From Papio anubis (lineage: Eukaryota; Chordata; Mammalia; Primates; Cercopithecidae), in assembly GCF_008728515.1 (NCBI RefSeq), contig NC_044996.1:101067287-101131286 (forward strand): a DNA stretch of 64,000 nt. The letters run 5' to 3'. Below, piece after piece: positions 53,480-64,000 of this stretch (the stretch's first letter is position 1; each line of letters opens with the position of its first letter). A program made the position numbers and the translations under genes. The notes under the pieces were generated by a model. It made no database searches. It was not told where the DNA came from and saw nothing but the letters and a program-made list of their open reading frames with translations.

Positions 53480-54345
53480 GGGCATATGAGTGTTCATTTA
53501 TTATCGTGAACATTATATAATCTTGAATGTGCCGCTTATTTCTATACATGTATTATCCATAAATATTACCATATTTTTAGGGTATTTTCCAGCCTTATAT
53601 ATGTGTTGTGAAATTTTATGTGTACTTCAGCTACCTGTATTGTTTGCCTGACAGTTTTTGAGATTTGTCTGTTTTTTTGTTTGTTTGTTTTTTGAGACAG
53701 AGTTTTGATCTTATTGCCCAGGCTGGAGTGCAATGGCATGATTTTGGCTCACAGCAACCTCTGCCTCCCAGGTTCAAATGATTCTCCTGCCTCAGCCTCC
53801 CAAGTAGCTGGGATTATAGGTGCCCACCACCATGCTCGGGTAATTTTTTATATTTTTAGTAGAGACGGGGTTTCATCATGTTGGCCAGGCTGGTCTTGAA
53901 CCCCTGACCTCAGATGATCCTCCTGCCTCAGCCTCTCAAAGAGCTGGGATTACAGGCGTGAGCCACTGCGCCTGGCCTAGATTTGTCTATATTGATATAT
54001 GTAATATGAGACTTTGTATTAATATTCCATTTTATAAAGAGATGTATGTATCTTTTCTGCTATGGGTAGACATTTTAGTGGTTTCCTATTTTTCACTTTT
54101 GCAAACAGTGCTATAACAAATAGTCTGGTATGCAGTTCCTTGTGCCTAAGAGAAAATGCTTGTGTGGGAGTGGACTGGCTAGGCCATAGGACATATATGC
54201 CTCTCTCTTTGTTCGTATTGCCACATCGCTCCTCAGAGTGATTGTCCTGCTTTACCTTCCCACCAGCAGTGCACAAATGTTGATGTTGGCTATGTCCTTG
54301 CCAACCCTTGGTAGTTGTATCTGTGATTTCTCCTTTCTCTCCAGA
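53480..54345 (-). mobile_element. Old L1M with nested Alu
   Basis: Antisense L1M traces ('aaacagtgctataacaaata', 'ttcccaccagcagtgcacaa') continue on both sides of the Alu at 53671-53978. Confidence 0.65.
53671..53978 (-). mobile_element. Alu SINE with 10-base target-site duplication
   Basis: Reverse-strand Alu with a (TTTG)n tail. 'agatttgtct' occurs at 53661-53670 and 53979-53988. Confidence 0.95.
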
Positions 54346-54873
54346 TCACCAGAAAAGGTGGGAGATAAGGTTTTGCAATTAAAGGAGAATGTCAGCTCTG
54401 AAGAATTTCCTGTTACATTTACTTTAATGAGGAAAAGATTTTGTTCTCTGTTTTGGTGAAAATAATGTTTAGACCTCTGTGGAAAACAGTTACATACACT
54501 TTTTATTCTGAAGCAGAGCAGTTTTTTCTTTTCTTTTTTTTCTGTTCGCATTCTTGGCAAACAAGTAGGAAAGACCAATTAGGAAGCTAATGTTCTAAAT
54601 ATTTACTTGCAGTAATAGTCATTTTTTAATGTTTTATATAGCGTGGAGCATTAGGTTTATGTTTACTGCCTTTCGATGTTTTGAATTGGTTAAAATGAAT
54701 TAAGAATGTGACACAACTTTATGGATAAAGATTGATCATAATTATTTGCCATTTTATTTGCATTTTGTGAGGGAAAAATACATGGTAAGAAAATGTGTTG
54801 ACATTTTACAAACGGGTTAGAAAAGTCATAAAGAGTAATTTTGGCTATTTTATGTTGTCTCTTATGTTCACAG
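54346..54873. other. 3' end of EFHC2 intron 1
   Basis: AT-rich single-copy sequence leading to the acceptor. The pyrimidine tract 'ttttatgttgtctcttatgt' precedes 'tcacag' at 54873. Confidence 0.7.
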
Positions 54874-55062
54874 GTGGGAAAGGAGAAGTTTCACAAATCC
54901 CAACATTGGGGCTTTTGCAACAACGTTATGATGTTAGTGAGTGATGAAAAGCCTGGAATAGGTGGAGAACCACTTCTGGGACAAAAGATAAAGCCGAAAT
55001 GTAGCATATATCCTAAAGGAGATGGAAGTGATGTACCATCATGGGTAGCCTTTGATAAACAG
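54874..55062 (+). CDS. EFHC2: EFHC2 exon 2 (residues 15-77)
   Basis: Encodes 63 residues from VGKEKFHKSQHWG to DVPSWVAFDKQ, continuing the exon 1 frame exactly in phase 0 and matching EFHC2 as I know it, including the PGIGGEPLLGQ segment shared in character with EFHC1. The acceptor is 'ttcacag' at 54867-54873; the donor is 'CAG|gtaagt' at 55063. Both exons together give the first 77 residues, ending just before the first DM10 domain. No stop, frameshift or odd substitution was seen, so the gene appears intact as far as visible. The remaining exons lie beyond the right edge. Confidence 0.95.
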
Positions 55063-55229
55063 GTAAGTCACATGACATTGGGAGGAATGCATCTTAGAAT
55101 TTTACAGATGCTAAATAGCTTTGAGAAAGTAGGAGTCTTCAGTGTAAATGTTAAGGCTAATTCTTTTTCTTTTTGCCTTTTCTACTTATTATTGCCTTTA
55201 TTTTTAGTGTTTTATTTTTAGTGTTTTTC

Positions 55230-55503
55230 CCCTTGTCTTTATTTGTTTAAATTGACAAACATAATTGTATATATTTATGGTGTACAACATGATGTTTTGA
55301 AATATGTATACACTATGGAATGGCTAAATTGAGCTAATTAACATATGCATTACCTCATGTGCTTCTCTTTGTGATGAAAACACCATCTATTGTCTTACAA
55401 TTTTCAAGTGTACAATACATTGTTATTAACTATAGTCATTGTGTTATACAATAGATCTCTTAAACGTATTCCTTCTAAGTGAAATTTTGCTTCTTTTGAC
55501 TAA
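55230..55503 (-). mobile_element. L1 (L1MA/L1PB-like) 3' UTR fragment
   Basis: Antisense 'gtacaacatgatgttttgaa', 'gctaattaacatatgcatta', 'acaatagatctcttaaacgt', nearly the same segment as 3230-3550. Confidence 0.78.
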
Positions 55504-57066
55504 GGTTAGTTCTTCTGAAAAGATAAATTCAAAGTATCCTAAACAAAGAAAAATTATTCTTGCTCTGCTCTTTTTTGTCAGGCACATTGGTTGCAGGATG
55601 CCAAATGTTTATCTTTCTTGGCTAATGCTTATTAACCTTTCTCTCATCTTCACTGAACAGGATAATCTGTCCTGTTCAGAGTCTGGTCAGATTGTCACTT
55701 TTGGTTTTGAGTTGCCATTGACTAAATAATTGTATTTGAGTCTGAATGTGGCTTTACATAGGAATAGAAAAATGCCTTCTCTTCTTTTCTCCATACTAAC
55801 TAGTAATAAACCATAGTAATGATTCTCCATCCCTAAGGGCTAAAATGTGATATGGCAAGAAGAATAGTGAAAGGAAGCGATGCCATTATTAGACAAGAGC
55901 TGGAATTTTTTAATGTATATGTCTATACACATACACACACACACATACATATGGACATATTGGCAGTTAGAAAAGGGAATGTATTTGAATATTTTTTAAA
56001 AAGGCTAAGATCAAAGGAAAGAAAAGGCAACCAGCTATATGGATATGCTGTGTTTATCAGACAGCCCTGTATCCCAGCCCAATGTTCTGTTCTCCAGAAA
56101 GAACTAGTTATTAGATTATTTTAGATCCTGTAAGTGCAAGATAGTTCAGGACTAGATAAAGAATTGAAACCATAGCATGCTAAGTTTACCAGGTGGTTTT
56201 TAGCAGCTTTCAACATGGATTGATTGGCAGTACTTTGATTCTAAATAAAATGTCCTCAAATTTGGTAGAATTGACACATCCCCATGTCATCTGTGATAGG
56301 GTAGATCAATTAGAGTGCACTTTTTTTTTTGAAGCCAACAGTGATCTAACAGACTACAGGGAGGCTTCCTTCCTGGGAAACCATCTCTCCTTTCAACATG
56401 GGCCAATATTCTTTTCTTTTCTTGGATTATTTTCAGTACCTGGCTCAGTGCTGGACCCAGAGCCCAAAAATAATTCTGGACTGACTGACTTGGGTGGATT
56501 ATGCATAGTTTTCTGTTACTCTCAATCTTATAGGATGTTTACTTTGCATGGGCCAAAGAAAAGATTCTATTTTTACCTCATGTAAAAAAGAGGGTATTGA
56601 CAATATTTTAAAACTAATCCACTACTGAATAAGTAACATAGGCCACAATGTATTAATATTAAACTATTCTCTTGCATTTCAAGTCAAAAAGTCATTTCAT
56701 GTTTTTCTCAATATTTAATATATGCCTTTCAAGCCTATTTTGCAGGCCTTTAATTACTTATAAGGTTATGTAGAATATTTCGTGAATCCGGAATAATTTT
56801 AGCTTCAGACTACTTGAGAAAATGAAGAGCTTGCTCATTTCAGGTCTAACTAAATGCAACATAATTCTTTCAGTTATTTTGTTGGTCAACTTCTATTAAA
56901 TATTCATTGAGCTTTAAATGAGACACTAAGACTGAAATATTTACGTGCTCTGATGAGACTGTGAACTACAGACTAGATCCTGGTTAATACCCCAAGCAAA
57001 TTATAAAGCGCTTTCTACAATAGCGGTTCAACAAAAACAAGTCAACGCCTGTTAATCATTTTTCTT
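55504..57066. other. Intron 2 stretch without recognised gene
   Basis: AT-rich, with a CA-rich simple tract at 55927-55955. The 130-codon frame at 56193-56585 shows no domain or homology I recognise and is likely chance. Confidence 0.5.
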
Positions 57067-57083
57067 AAAAATGAGACATTTTC

Positions 57084-60000
57084 GGTGCACCCCGTCCCAG
57101 CCGCCCAGTCAGGCCCCTCACTCTCCTTGGCTGCACCGCCACCGGGCTCTCAGTCCGCGTGCCGCTCGCGCACAGCGCGGACCCGCAGCAGCTGCAGCTC
57201 TCGCGGCTGAAGGGGCTCAGCCTGGGCTACAAGGAGAACACGCCGCCGGCCCTGAGCGGGACCCGCGTCCTGGCCAGCAAGACCGCGAGGAGGATCTTCC
57301 AGGAGCCCGTGGAGCGGAAAACTAAAGCAGCCGCCCCCGGCATGGAGGATGAGCCGCTGCTGAGACAAAACCCCTGCCGTTTTGTCATCTTCCCCACCGA
57401 GTACCATGATATCTGGCAGATGTATAAGAAGGCGGAAGCTTCCTTCTGGACCGCGGAGGAGGTGGACCTGTCCAAGGACATTTGGCACTGGGAATCCCTG
57501 AAGCCCGAGGAGAGAGATTTTATATCCCATGTTCTGGTTTTCTTTGTAGCAAGTGATGGCATAGTAAATGCAAACTTGGTGGAGCGATTTAGCCAAGAAG
57601 TTCAGGTGACAGAAGCCCGCTGTTTCTGTGGCTTCCAAATTGCCATGGAAAACATACATTCTGGAATGTATAGTTTCCTTATTGACACTTACATAAAAGA
57701 TCCCAAAGAAACGGAATTTCGCTTCAATGCCATTGAAACGATGCCTTGTGTCAAGAAGAAGGCAGATTGGGCCTTGCACTGGATTGGGGACAAAGCAGCT
57801 ACCTATGGGGAACGTGTTGTAGTCTTTGCTGCAGCGGAAGGCATCTTTTCTGGTTATTTTGCATCGATATTCTGGCTCAAGAAACGAGGACTGATGCCTG
57901 GCCTCACCTTTTCCAATGAACTTATTAGTGGAGATGAGGGTTTACACTGTGATTTTGCCTGCCTGATGTTCAATCACCTGGTACACAAACCATTGGAGGA
58001 GAGAATAAGAGAAAGAATTATCAATGCTGTTTGGATAGAACAGGAATTCCTCACTGAGGCCTTGCCTGTGAAGCTCATTGGGATGAATTGCACTCTAATG
58101 AAGCAATACATTGAGTCTGTGGCAGACAGACATGCCGGAACTGGGTTTTAGCAAGGTTTTCAGAGTAGAGAACCCATTTGACTTTATGGAGAATATTTCA
58201 CTGAAAGACGAACTTCTTTGAGAAGAGAGTAAAGGAGTATCAGAGGATGGGAGTGGTGTCGAATCCAACAGAGAATTCTTTTACCTTGGATGCTGACTTC
58301 TAAATGAACTGAAGATGTGCCCTTATTTTGCTGATTTTTTTTTTTCCCATCTCATAAAAAAATCAGCTGAAGTGTTATCAACTAGCCACACCATGAATTG
58401 TCCATCATGTTCATTAACAGCATCTTTAAAACTGTGTAGCTACCTCACAAACAGTCCTGTTTATTTATAATGCTGGTAGTATCACCTTTTGCCAGCAGAC
58501 CTGGCTGGCTGTGACTTACCATAGCAGTGACAATGGCAGTCTTGGCTTTAAAGTGAGGGGTGACCCTCTAGTGAGCTTGGCACAGCAGGATTAAACAATC
58601 ATTTAACCAGCACAGGCAGTTGAAAGATGCAGCCTCCCTGCTTCAACACAGATTTTAATGTTTACTTAAATATAAAACTGGCACTTTACAAACAAATAAA
58701 CATTGTTTGTACTCACAAGGCGATAATAGCTTGATTTATTTGGTTTCGACACCAAATACAAAGCATTCTCCTGACCACTAATGGGAGCCAATTCACAATT
58801 CACTAAGTGACTAAAGTAAGTTAAACTTGTGTAGACTAAGCATGTAATTTCTAAGTTTTATTTTAGTGAATTAAAATACTTGTTAACCAACTTTAAAGTC
58901 AGTCCTGTGTATAGATAGATATTAGTCTATTGGTGCCAGATAGAAGACAGGTCGTGTTTTTAACCTGTGGCTTGGGTAGTGTCCTGGGATTCTCTTCTCT
59001 GAGTAAAGTGTTGTGGGATAAAGAAATCTCTCAGGGCAAGGAGCTTCTTAAGTTAAATCACTAGAAATTTAGGCATGATCCGGGCCTTCATATGTGTGAG
59101 AAGCCATTTCATTTTATTTCTTACTGTATTTTCCCCAACTTCTAGTTGATAAGAAAAAAATCTTGAAGAGTTTTCATATGTGGGAGCTAAGGCAGTATTG
59201 TCAAATTTCAAGTCATCCTTAAACAAAATGACCCACCTAAGATCTTGCTCCTGTTAAGTGGTGAAATCAACTAGAGGTGGTTCCTACAAGTTGTTGTTTA
59301 TTCTGGTTTTGTTTGTGTGTAAGTAGGTTGTGTGAGTTAATTCATTTATATTTACTATGTCTTTTAAATCAGAGATTTTTTATTATGTATGTCCTTTTAG
59401 ATTTTGCCTGTAGTTCATACTTTAAAATAATCACCCAGTGTCTTATTCCAGCATTGTCTAAATCTGAGTATTATCTAGGGGAATCTTAAACTTCAGTAGG
59501 AAACCATGAGTTATTAATATGGTTTCCATTCAAATAATAAGTTCAGAAGGAAACAGAATTTTTTTTTTTTTTTTTTTTTTTAGACTGAGTCTTGCTCTGT
59601 CACCCAGGCTGGAGTACAGTGGTGCGATTTCGGCTCACTGCAACCTCCACCTCCTGGGTTCAAGCAATTCTCCTGTCTCAGCCTCCCGAGTAACTGGGAC
59701 TGCAGGTATGTGCCACCATACCTGGGTAATTTTTGTATTTTTAGTAGAGACGGAGTTTCACCATATTGGTCAGGCTGGTCTTGAACTCCTGACCTCAGGT
59801 GATCCACCCACTTCGGCCTCCCAAAGTGCTGGGATTACAGGTGTGATAAACAAATATTCTTTATAGGGCTACTTAGAATTAATCTGCCTTTATGTTTGGA
59901 AGAAGAAAGCTGAGACATTGCATGAAAGATGATGAGAGATAAATGTTGATCTTTTGGCTCCATTTGTTAATTGTATTCACTATTTGAACATTGTCCTGTT

Positions 60001-60163
60001 CTATTGTTAAGTTTTCTTCATCATTTATGGTATAGTCAATTTTTAAATCTCTGTAATATGATACATTTTCCCATCTTTTAAGTTATTGTTACCTAAAGTT
60101 AATCTAGATTATATGGTCCTTATATTTATACAACATTAAAATGAAGAAAGGCCAAAAAAAAAA
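57084..60163 (+). pseudogene. RRM2P3: Processed RRM2 retropseudogene (ribonucleotide reductase small subunit)
   Basis: An intronless copy of the RRM2 mRNA: 5' UTR from 57084, former CDS 57144-58303, long 3' UTR, ATTAAA signal at 60135-60140 and an A(11) tail at 60153-60163. The initiator ATG is GGG at 57144-57146. A 2-base deletion near 58130 shifts the frame, giving a stop at 58149-58151; the ancestral TAA is at 58301-58303. Between them the frame is open for about 330 codons. The KEN degron, the ENIH..MY segment (iron ligands Glu and His, radical Tyr), AEGIF and DEGLH survive, while one Phe codon is lost in the FFSGS motif and many conserved residues are changed. The first in-frame ATG is 57342, at former Val67, giving 269 residues. 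A decayed duplication 'aaaaatgagacattttc' (57067-57083) / 'aaaaagagattttc' (about 60159-60173) and an L1-type cleavage context (TT/AAAA) mark L1-mediated insertion. The symbol rests on an RRM2 pseudogene being known at human Xp11. Confidence 0.93.
59557..59846 (-). mobile_element. Alu carried inside the RRM2 retrocopy 3' UTR
   Basis: Reverse-strand Alu from T(21) to 'gattacaggtgtgat'. Sequence on both sides ('taggaaaccatgag', 'ataaacaaatattct') belongs to the RRM2 3' UTR, and I recall the human RRM2 mRNA carrying an Alu at this place. It most likely arrived as part of the retrotransposed mRNA rather than as a separate later insertion. Confidence 0.8.
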
Positions 60164-60299
60164 AGAGATTTTCAACTTGTTGCCAGTTTTTCCAGTAGCT
60201 TTTAATCCTAGCAATATATCTAGCATTACGCTCTCAAATAATACAAAGTAAAAATAAAGGCGGTTCTTTGGAAAATGTATTAAAATTAATATTTATAGT

Positions 60300-60758
60300 A
60301 GATGCTCTTTGTGCCCACCCGGATCCATGCTGGGGTGGTGCTCCCCCACCCCCAGCTGTGACAAATGCTTTGACAAACAGCTCACACCTGTAACCCTCTC
60401 TGGAGCCTTGCTCTTGGCTGATGGGCGTTGCATCTCTCAGAGACACCTGGGAGGTTACACTGGCCCCTTTCCACCAAGAGGGGGCAGCTAATAACTGATT
60501 TATCAAAGGTAAAAAAAACCAGCTTCCTTGCCTGAAGGAGGGATAATTCTTTGCTATGATTCCGGCTCCATAGCCCCTCGTGCATCAGGCCAAGGCTACA
60601 CTTGACCTGAGAATGCATCCTTGCTTGCGCGGCTCATTTCCTTTGCTGCTTCCCTCGCACTCTTACAGGTCTCTCCCAAGAGTCTGCCCTTAATAAATCA
60701 CATGCACTAAAATCCCTGTTTTCAAGCTCTTCCTCTATGGAACCCAACCTAAGACAAC
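60300..60758 (+). mobile_element. Probable solo LTR (ERVL/MaLR-like)
   Basis: Plus-strand features of an old LTR: 'cgcactcttacaggtctctc', AATAAA in 'cccttaataaatcacatgc' (about 60690), and the end 'ggaacccaacctaagacaac'. The 5' edge is uncertain. Small frames across it are not genes. Confidence 0.55.
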
Positions 60759-61175
60759 ATTCCAGGTTTTAATCCGTAATTCTGAAAGCAACGACCAAAA
60801 TGCCTTGCTCAAGTAGACAATCACATTACAAGCAGAGAAAAGGTCATTTGCAATCACGAAAAGGAGCCAGTATTTGTTATCCCACATGGCCCCTGTGGCA
60901 GACACTTCTAGCTGTTTATCCTTTGTGCATTCTACCCTTCCTTCTTATGGGCAGAACAGTTTTATGCAGGCTGGAATTGTGCCCACTTAAATGTGTTACC
61001 TCCCCAGGCTCCTTGCAGCTAGGGCTGGCCGCATGACTCACTTTTGGCCAATGATATATGCATTAAGGTTTATTGGGTGGGGCTCCTGGGAAAGTTACTA
61101 TTTTTCTAATGAAAACAGGCTCAGCGGGTATGATTTCCTTGCCTTTTGCCCTCCTTTTGTTTTTCCTGTCTGGAA
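60759..61175. other. Intron 2 stretch, no gene
   Basis: Single-copy-looking sequence; old repeat traces only ('ttgtgcccacttaaatgtgt', 'ggctggccgcatgactcact'). Confidence 0.4.
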
Positions 61176-61179
61176 CTAG

Positions 61180-61659
61180 TGTTACCGAACCAAACTGGGT
61201 CCATTTACCTGCATGCAAGGGAAAGCCGAACGCCAAAACACAAGGTTTTTTCAGCAAGAAAGGTTTATTGAGTTGATTGGCAAGGAGACAGGAGGAAACG
61301 CTCAAACCTGTCTCCTGGAGCTGGGGGCTGGGTCAGGTTTTATAAGCATAGTGTAATGAGGTGTGATCTGATTGCATCTTGCAATGAGTTGATGCTGGGA
61401 GGCATAATCTAACTGGATCCTGCTATGGGGTGACACCAGAGCGTGATCTCTTTGGTTCCTGGATCCTGCCATATAGGGTCCATTTCTTAATTCAGTCCCT
61501 GTTCCTTGGTCCAAGCACTTAGATTTCACCTGTGCACACTTGCTTCAACTGGTCTCGCTTGGGTTGTATGACCTTCGACCCTGGGGTTCACGGCAACTGA
61601 AAAACAACTCACGATTTTGTTATATAAAAGTTGAACTAGATTAGTCTGGTGTGGTTACA
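61180..61659 (-). mobile_element. Solo LTR, class I ERV type, with CTAG target duplication
   Basis: 480 bases from 'tgttaccgaaccaaactg' to 'tctggtgtggttaca', flanked by exact 'ctag' (61176-61179 and 61660-61663). The termini are short inverted repeats (TGTTACC/GGTTACA). A minus-strand AATAAA is visible as 'ggtttattgag' at about 61260. Antisense to EFHC2. Family not named. Confidence 0.85.
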
Positions 61660-61884
61660 CTAGGACGTAATTCCTAGGGCACAGCAGCCATCTTGTGAGC
61701 ATGACAGAGATAAAGGAAACCTAGGTCCTTGCTGGCATCATGGAGCCACTGTTTAAGGCCGAGGCTGCCTCTCTTCGGACTTGTAGTTATATGAGAAAAA
61801 TCAAGCCATACTTCAGAGATTCTCAACCTAGCAAGGTATTTGGAAATATGTGGAGGTGTTTTGGGTTGTCACAATGATCAGGAG

Positions 61885-62570
61885 CAGGGCCGAACTAGGG
61901 TAAGGCAAGTGAGGCACTTGCCTTCGGTGCAACATTTAAGGGGTACCCCCACACTCAGCAATTAAGCTAGGTAATATTTTATTCTTATCTAGTTATTATT
62001 AAGCTAGTATAATGTTTAAAAAAAATCAAATTAATGCCAGAAATTCATGATGAACAAAATGCCAACATTTTAATTAAAGACAAGATCAGTAACTGTGCCA
62101 TGGAAGTTATATTGGAGCCTGAGGCAAAAGGAAAAATCAGTAACACTGATCCAATCTTTATTAAAAATTTGGCATTTTGATATTTTGTTCCTCCTGGATA
62201 TTTTGCATTATTTTTGTTTTATTTTATTTTATTTTATTTTTTGAGGTGGAATCTTGCTCTGTTGCCCAGGCTGGAGTGCAGTGGCACGATCTTGGTTCAC
62301 TGCAACCTCCGCCTCCCAGGTTCAAGTGATTCTCCTGTCTCAGCCTCCCGAGTAGCTGGGACTTCAGGCGCCCACCACCATACCCAGCTAATTTTTGTAT
62401 TTTTAGTAGAGACGGAGTTTCGCTATGTTGGCCAGGCTGGTCTTGAACTCCTGACCTCAGGTAATCCACCCCCCTCAGCCTCCGAAAGTGCTGGGATTAC
62501 ATTAATTTTCCTGGCTTGCATTAATTTTGATGTTTTAAATCGCCTCACCCTAGGGCCAGCCCTGACCAGG
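61885..62570. mobile_element. hAT-like (Tip100/Arthur-type?) DNA transposon with nested Alu
   Basis: Inverted ends: 'cagggccgaactagggtaa' on the left and, reversed, 'cagggctggccctagggtg' on the right. Near-identical 'atcaggag' / 'accaggag' flanks suggest the 8-base hAT duplication. No transposase frame. Interrupted by the Alu at 62217-62500. Confidence 0.55.
62217..62500 (-). mobile_element. Alu SINE, slightly 5' truncated
   Basis: Reverse-strand Alu with a (TTTTA)n tail ending at 'gctgggattaca'; the final 'gcgtgagcc' block is missing. 'gcattatttttg' before and 'gcattaattttg' after look like the target duplication, with about 15 extra bases between. Confidence 0.92.
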
Positions 62571-63059
62571 AGGTGCTGCTACCATTGAGTATCCAGGGGC
62601 CAAGTGTATATTTTATATCCTGCAATGTGGGGAAGGCAACCCTACATTGGGGAAGAATTGTTCTACCTCAAATGCCAATACTGTTTCCATTGAGAAACAC
62701 AGTGCGTGTACTACTTGCTTAAAACCCCTAGCATTGGGAGAATTTCTAAAAGCAGGCAAGAGAATTTTGCTTAATACTGCATCCACCCTTCAAAGACTTA
62801 GTTATTTCATTGAATTCATTTAAATAAAAGCAGACTATGGTGGGACCAAGACAAAAACAAGACTACTCCATAATCATAACTGTCTGAACACAGAACACGA
62901 ACACCGTCCAAGTCACAAAATGCGTCACTCACACCAGTTATTTCCAGTCATCATCCCAGTACCTCCATGAGTAAGAAGCAAATGTAGATGGTTGTCCTCA
63001 CCATATAAATGAAGAATCATTCTCAAGGAGAAATGGAGCAGGAACCAGAGTCTGAGACT

Positions 63060-63225
63060 GGGTGTTGGTGGCACTGATTCTGGTTCTGGTCCCGCCATTA
63101 ACTATACGTGTGATTGTGCCTTAGTCACTTTACCTCTCCGAGCCTCAGTTTCCTTAACTATAATGCAAAACTTGGCTAGCTGATCTGTAAGGCCCTTTTA
63201 CCTCTGGCAATTTATGTCTAAGACT
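63060..63225 (+). repeat. MIR SINE remnant
   Basis: 'gattgtgccttagtcacttt', 'acctctccgagcctcagttt', 'ccttaactataatgcaaaac', 'ctgatctgtaaggccc' follow MIR order. Confidence 0.8.
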
Positions 63226-64000
63226 TGACTAAAGTCAAATTCAGCTTGTTTATCCTAGAACTGAGCCCAGACCCTGGATCTCATGGTCTAGGACTCTCTA
63301 ATTACATCAGGCACCCACTACTTCATTATTAATTGAAATTTGGCATTTAGCAGTTTATGCTACACTGTGGTGGCTGTATAAGATCTATAGTTAGCTGCTT
63401 TTATAAAACGTTGGAATATTTAGAAATATACAAATGACTGAATGTTTTTATATGACTTTCGTCTGGATGTTAAGCCCCATTTACATAGACTCTACAATTT
63501 TGCCGTCATTTTTCATTTGTCAACAGCTCCTAGTTAGCCTAATTTGTTTGCTATTTCACAAATGACTCAATTATAGTAAGTGGCAAGATAAAAGTTGATC
63601 TTATGGGATATGCATACATTTAAAAATATTATTTCTTTTTTTCCATCTATTGTAAACATAATGATTATAATCAAAACTACTGACCGCACAATTGGAATTT
63701 TAATCACTTACATTAATTGACATCAAGTTTGTAATGAGCTGATTATTTATGTAGCACTGTGTGACTCTATGATTTGAACAATATAAAAATAGATTTTTAA
63801 AATATAATTTGGTCCCTTGGGTCATCTTGATTTTTTTTTTTTTTTTTGGATTAAACAAGCTAGTTTATTATTCATTTGCAGCAAGGGAAAAACACACCCT
63901 AAGCAACTGTGGGATGTCTAATGAAGCAGGTGTTAGAAAAGGCTTATTATAGGATTTGGGCTTGTGTTAAGTAATTGTGGGAGTGATTAAGGAAGCAGGG
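63226..64000. other. Right edge of window, intron 2
   Basis: AT-rich, no gene. A T(18) run at 63831-63848 followed by 'agctagtttattattcattt' may begin a further minus-strand repeat cut by the window edge. Confidence 0.4.

Larger units (their letters stand above)
24397..54873 (+). other. EFHC2: EFHC2 intron 1 (30.5 kb)
   Basis: Starts GTGAGT and ends 'ttatgttcacag', both good consensus, in phase 0. It contains only repeats and single-copy filler: about 18 Alus, several old L1 pieces, four solo LTRs and MIR/L2 remnants. No alternative exon was convincing. The insertions are in both orientations, so there is no obvious strand bias. Confidence 0.88.

Noticed and set aside
54841..55221. 126-codon frame taken as a stand-alone gene
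   Set aside because: Its middle is EFHC2 exon 2; the parts before 54874 and after 55062 are intron, shown by consensus splice sites and the known protein.
56193..56585. 130-codon open frame upstream of the RRM2 copy
   Set aside because: No domain, signal or splice context; the composition matches surrounding AT-rich intron; best explained by chance.
57342..58151. Calling the RRM2 copy a working coding gene
   Set aside because: Initiator lost, C-terminal frameshift, a lost Phe codon in a conserved segment and many changes at conserved residues; kept as pseudogene with a finding instead.
1..64000. A novel multi-gene biological system
   Set aside because: Apart from EFHC2 exons 1-2 and dead retro-elements no second real gene was found, so no system can be supported.

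Overview
This is a primate nuclear genome window with no bacterial, phage or plasmid sequence. It is packed with Alu elements, old L1 fragments and LTRs, and its only coding exons are the first two of EFHC2, a motile-cilium microtubule protein that lies at Xp11.3 in human. Three Alus carry variants typical of the Old World monkey AluYR lineage (GGCCAGATC/GGCCGGATC type core, and in the cleanest copy at 40031-40337 also CTCAAGCCTG and GGGCGGCAGAG). The source is therefore more likely a cercopithecid (macaque, baboon or vervet type) X chromosome than human; the species cannot be named from this window alone.

Layout. 1-24.1 kb is the intergenic region upstream of EFHC2: long minus-strand L1 remnants (3.2-8.7 kb), then a plus-strand L1 interrupted by an Alu that is itself interrupted by a complete but dead class I endogenous retrovirus in minus orientation (11185-16629, two LTRs, tRNA-Phe-like primer binding site, broken gag, pol and env). 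Then come more Alus, a Tigger-like DNA element, an (ATCT)n microsatellite and an odd Alu/L1-tail composite at 20.3-20.97 kb. 24.1-24.5 kb is the GC-rich EFHC2 promoter with an X-box-like RFX site and coding exon 1 (24355-24396). Intron 1 runs 30.5 kb (24397-54873) and holds only repeats, including four solo LTRs. Exon 2 is 54874-55062. Intron 2 continues past the window end and contains a processed retrocopy of RRM2 mRNA (57084-60163), two more LTRs and a hAT-like element.

Functionally only EFHC2 is clearly a working gene here. The RRM2 copy lost its initiator ATG and is frameshifted near its C-terminus, but it keeps a 269-codon ATG-started frame with the di-iron ligands. Repeat families were assigned by eye from remembered consensus features, so subfamily names are tentative and element edges are good to about 5-20 bases unless a target-site duplication is given. 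I found no convincing undescribed multi-gene system; the best leads are structural (nested insertions, an inverted L1 pair, reused target sites, a scrambled Alu).
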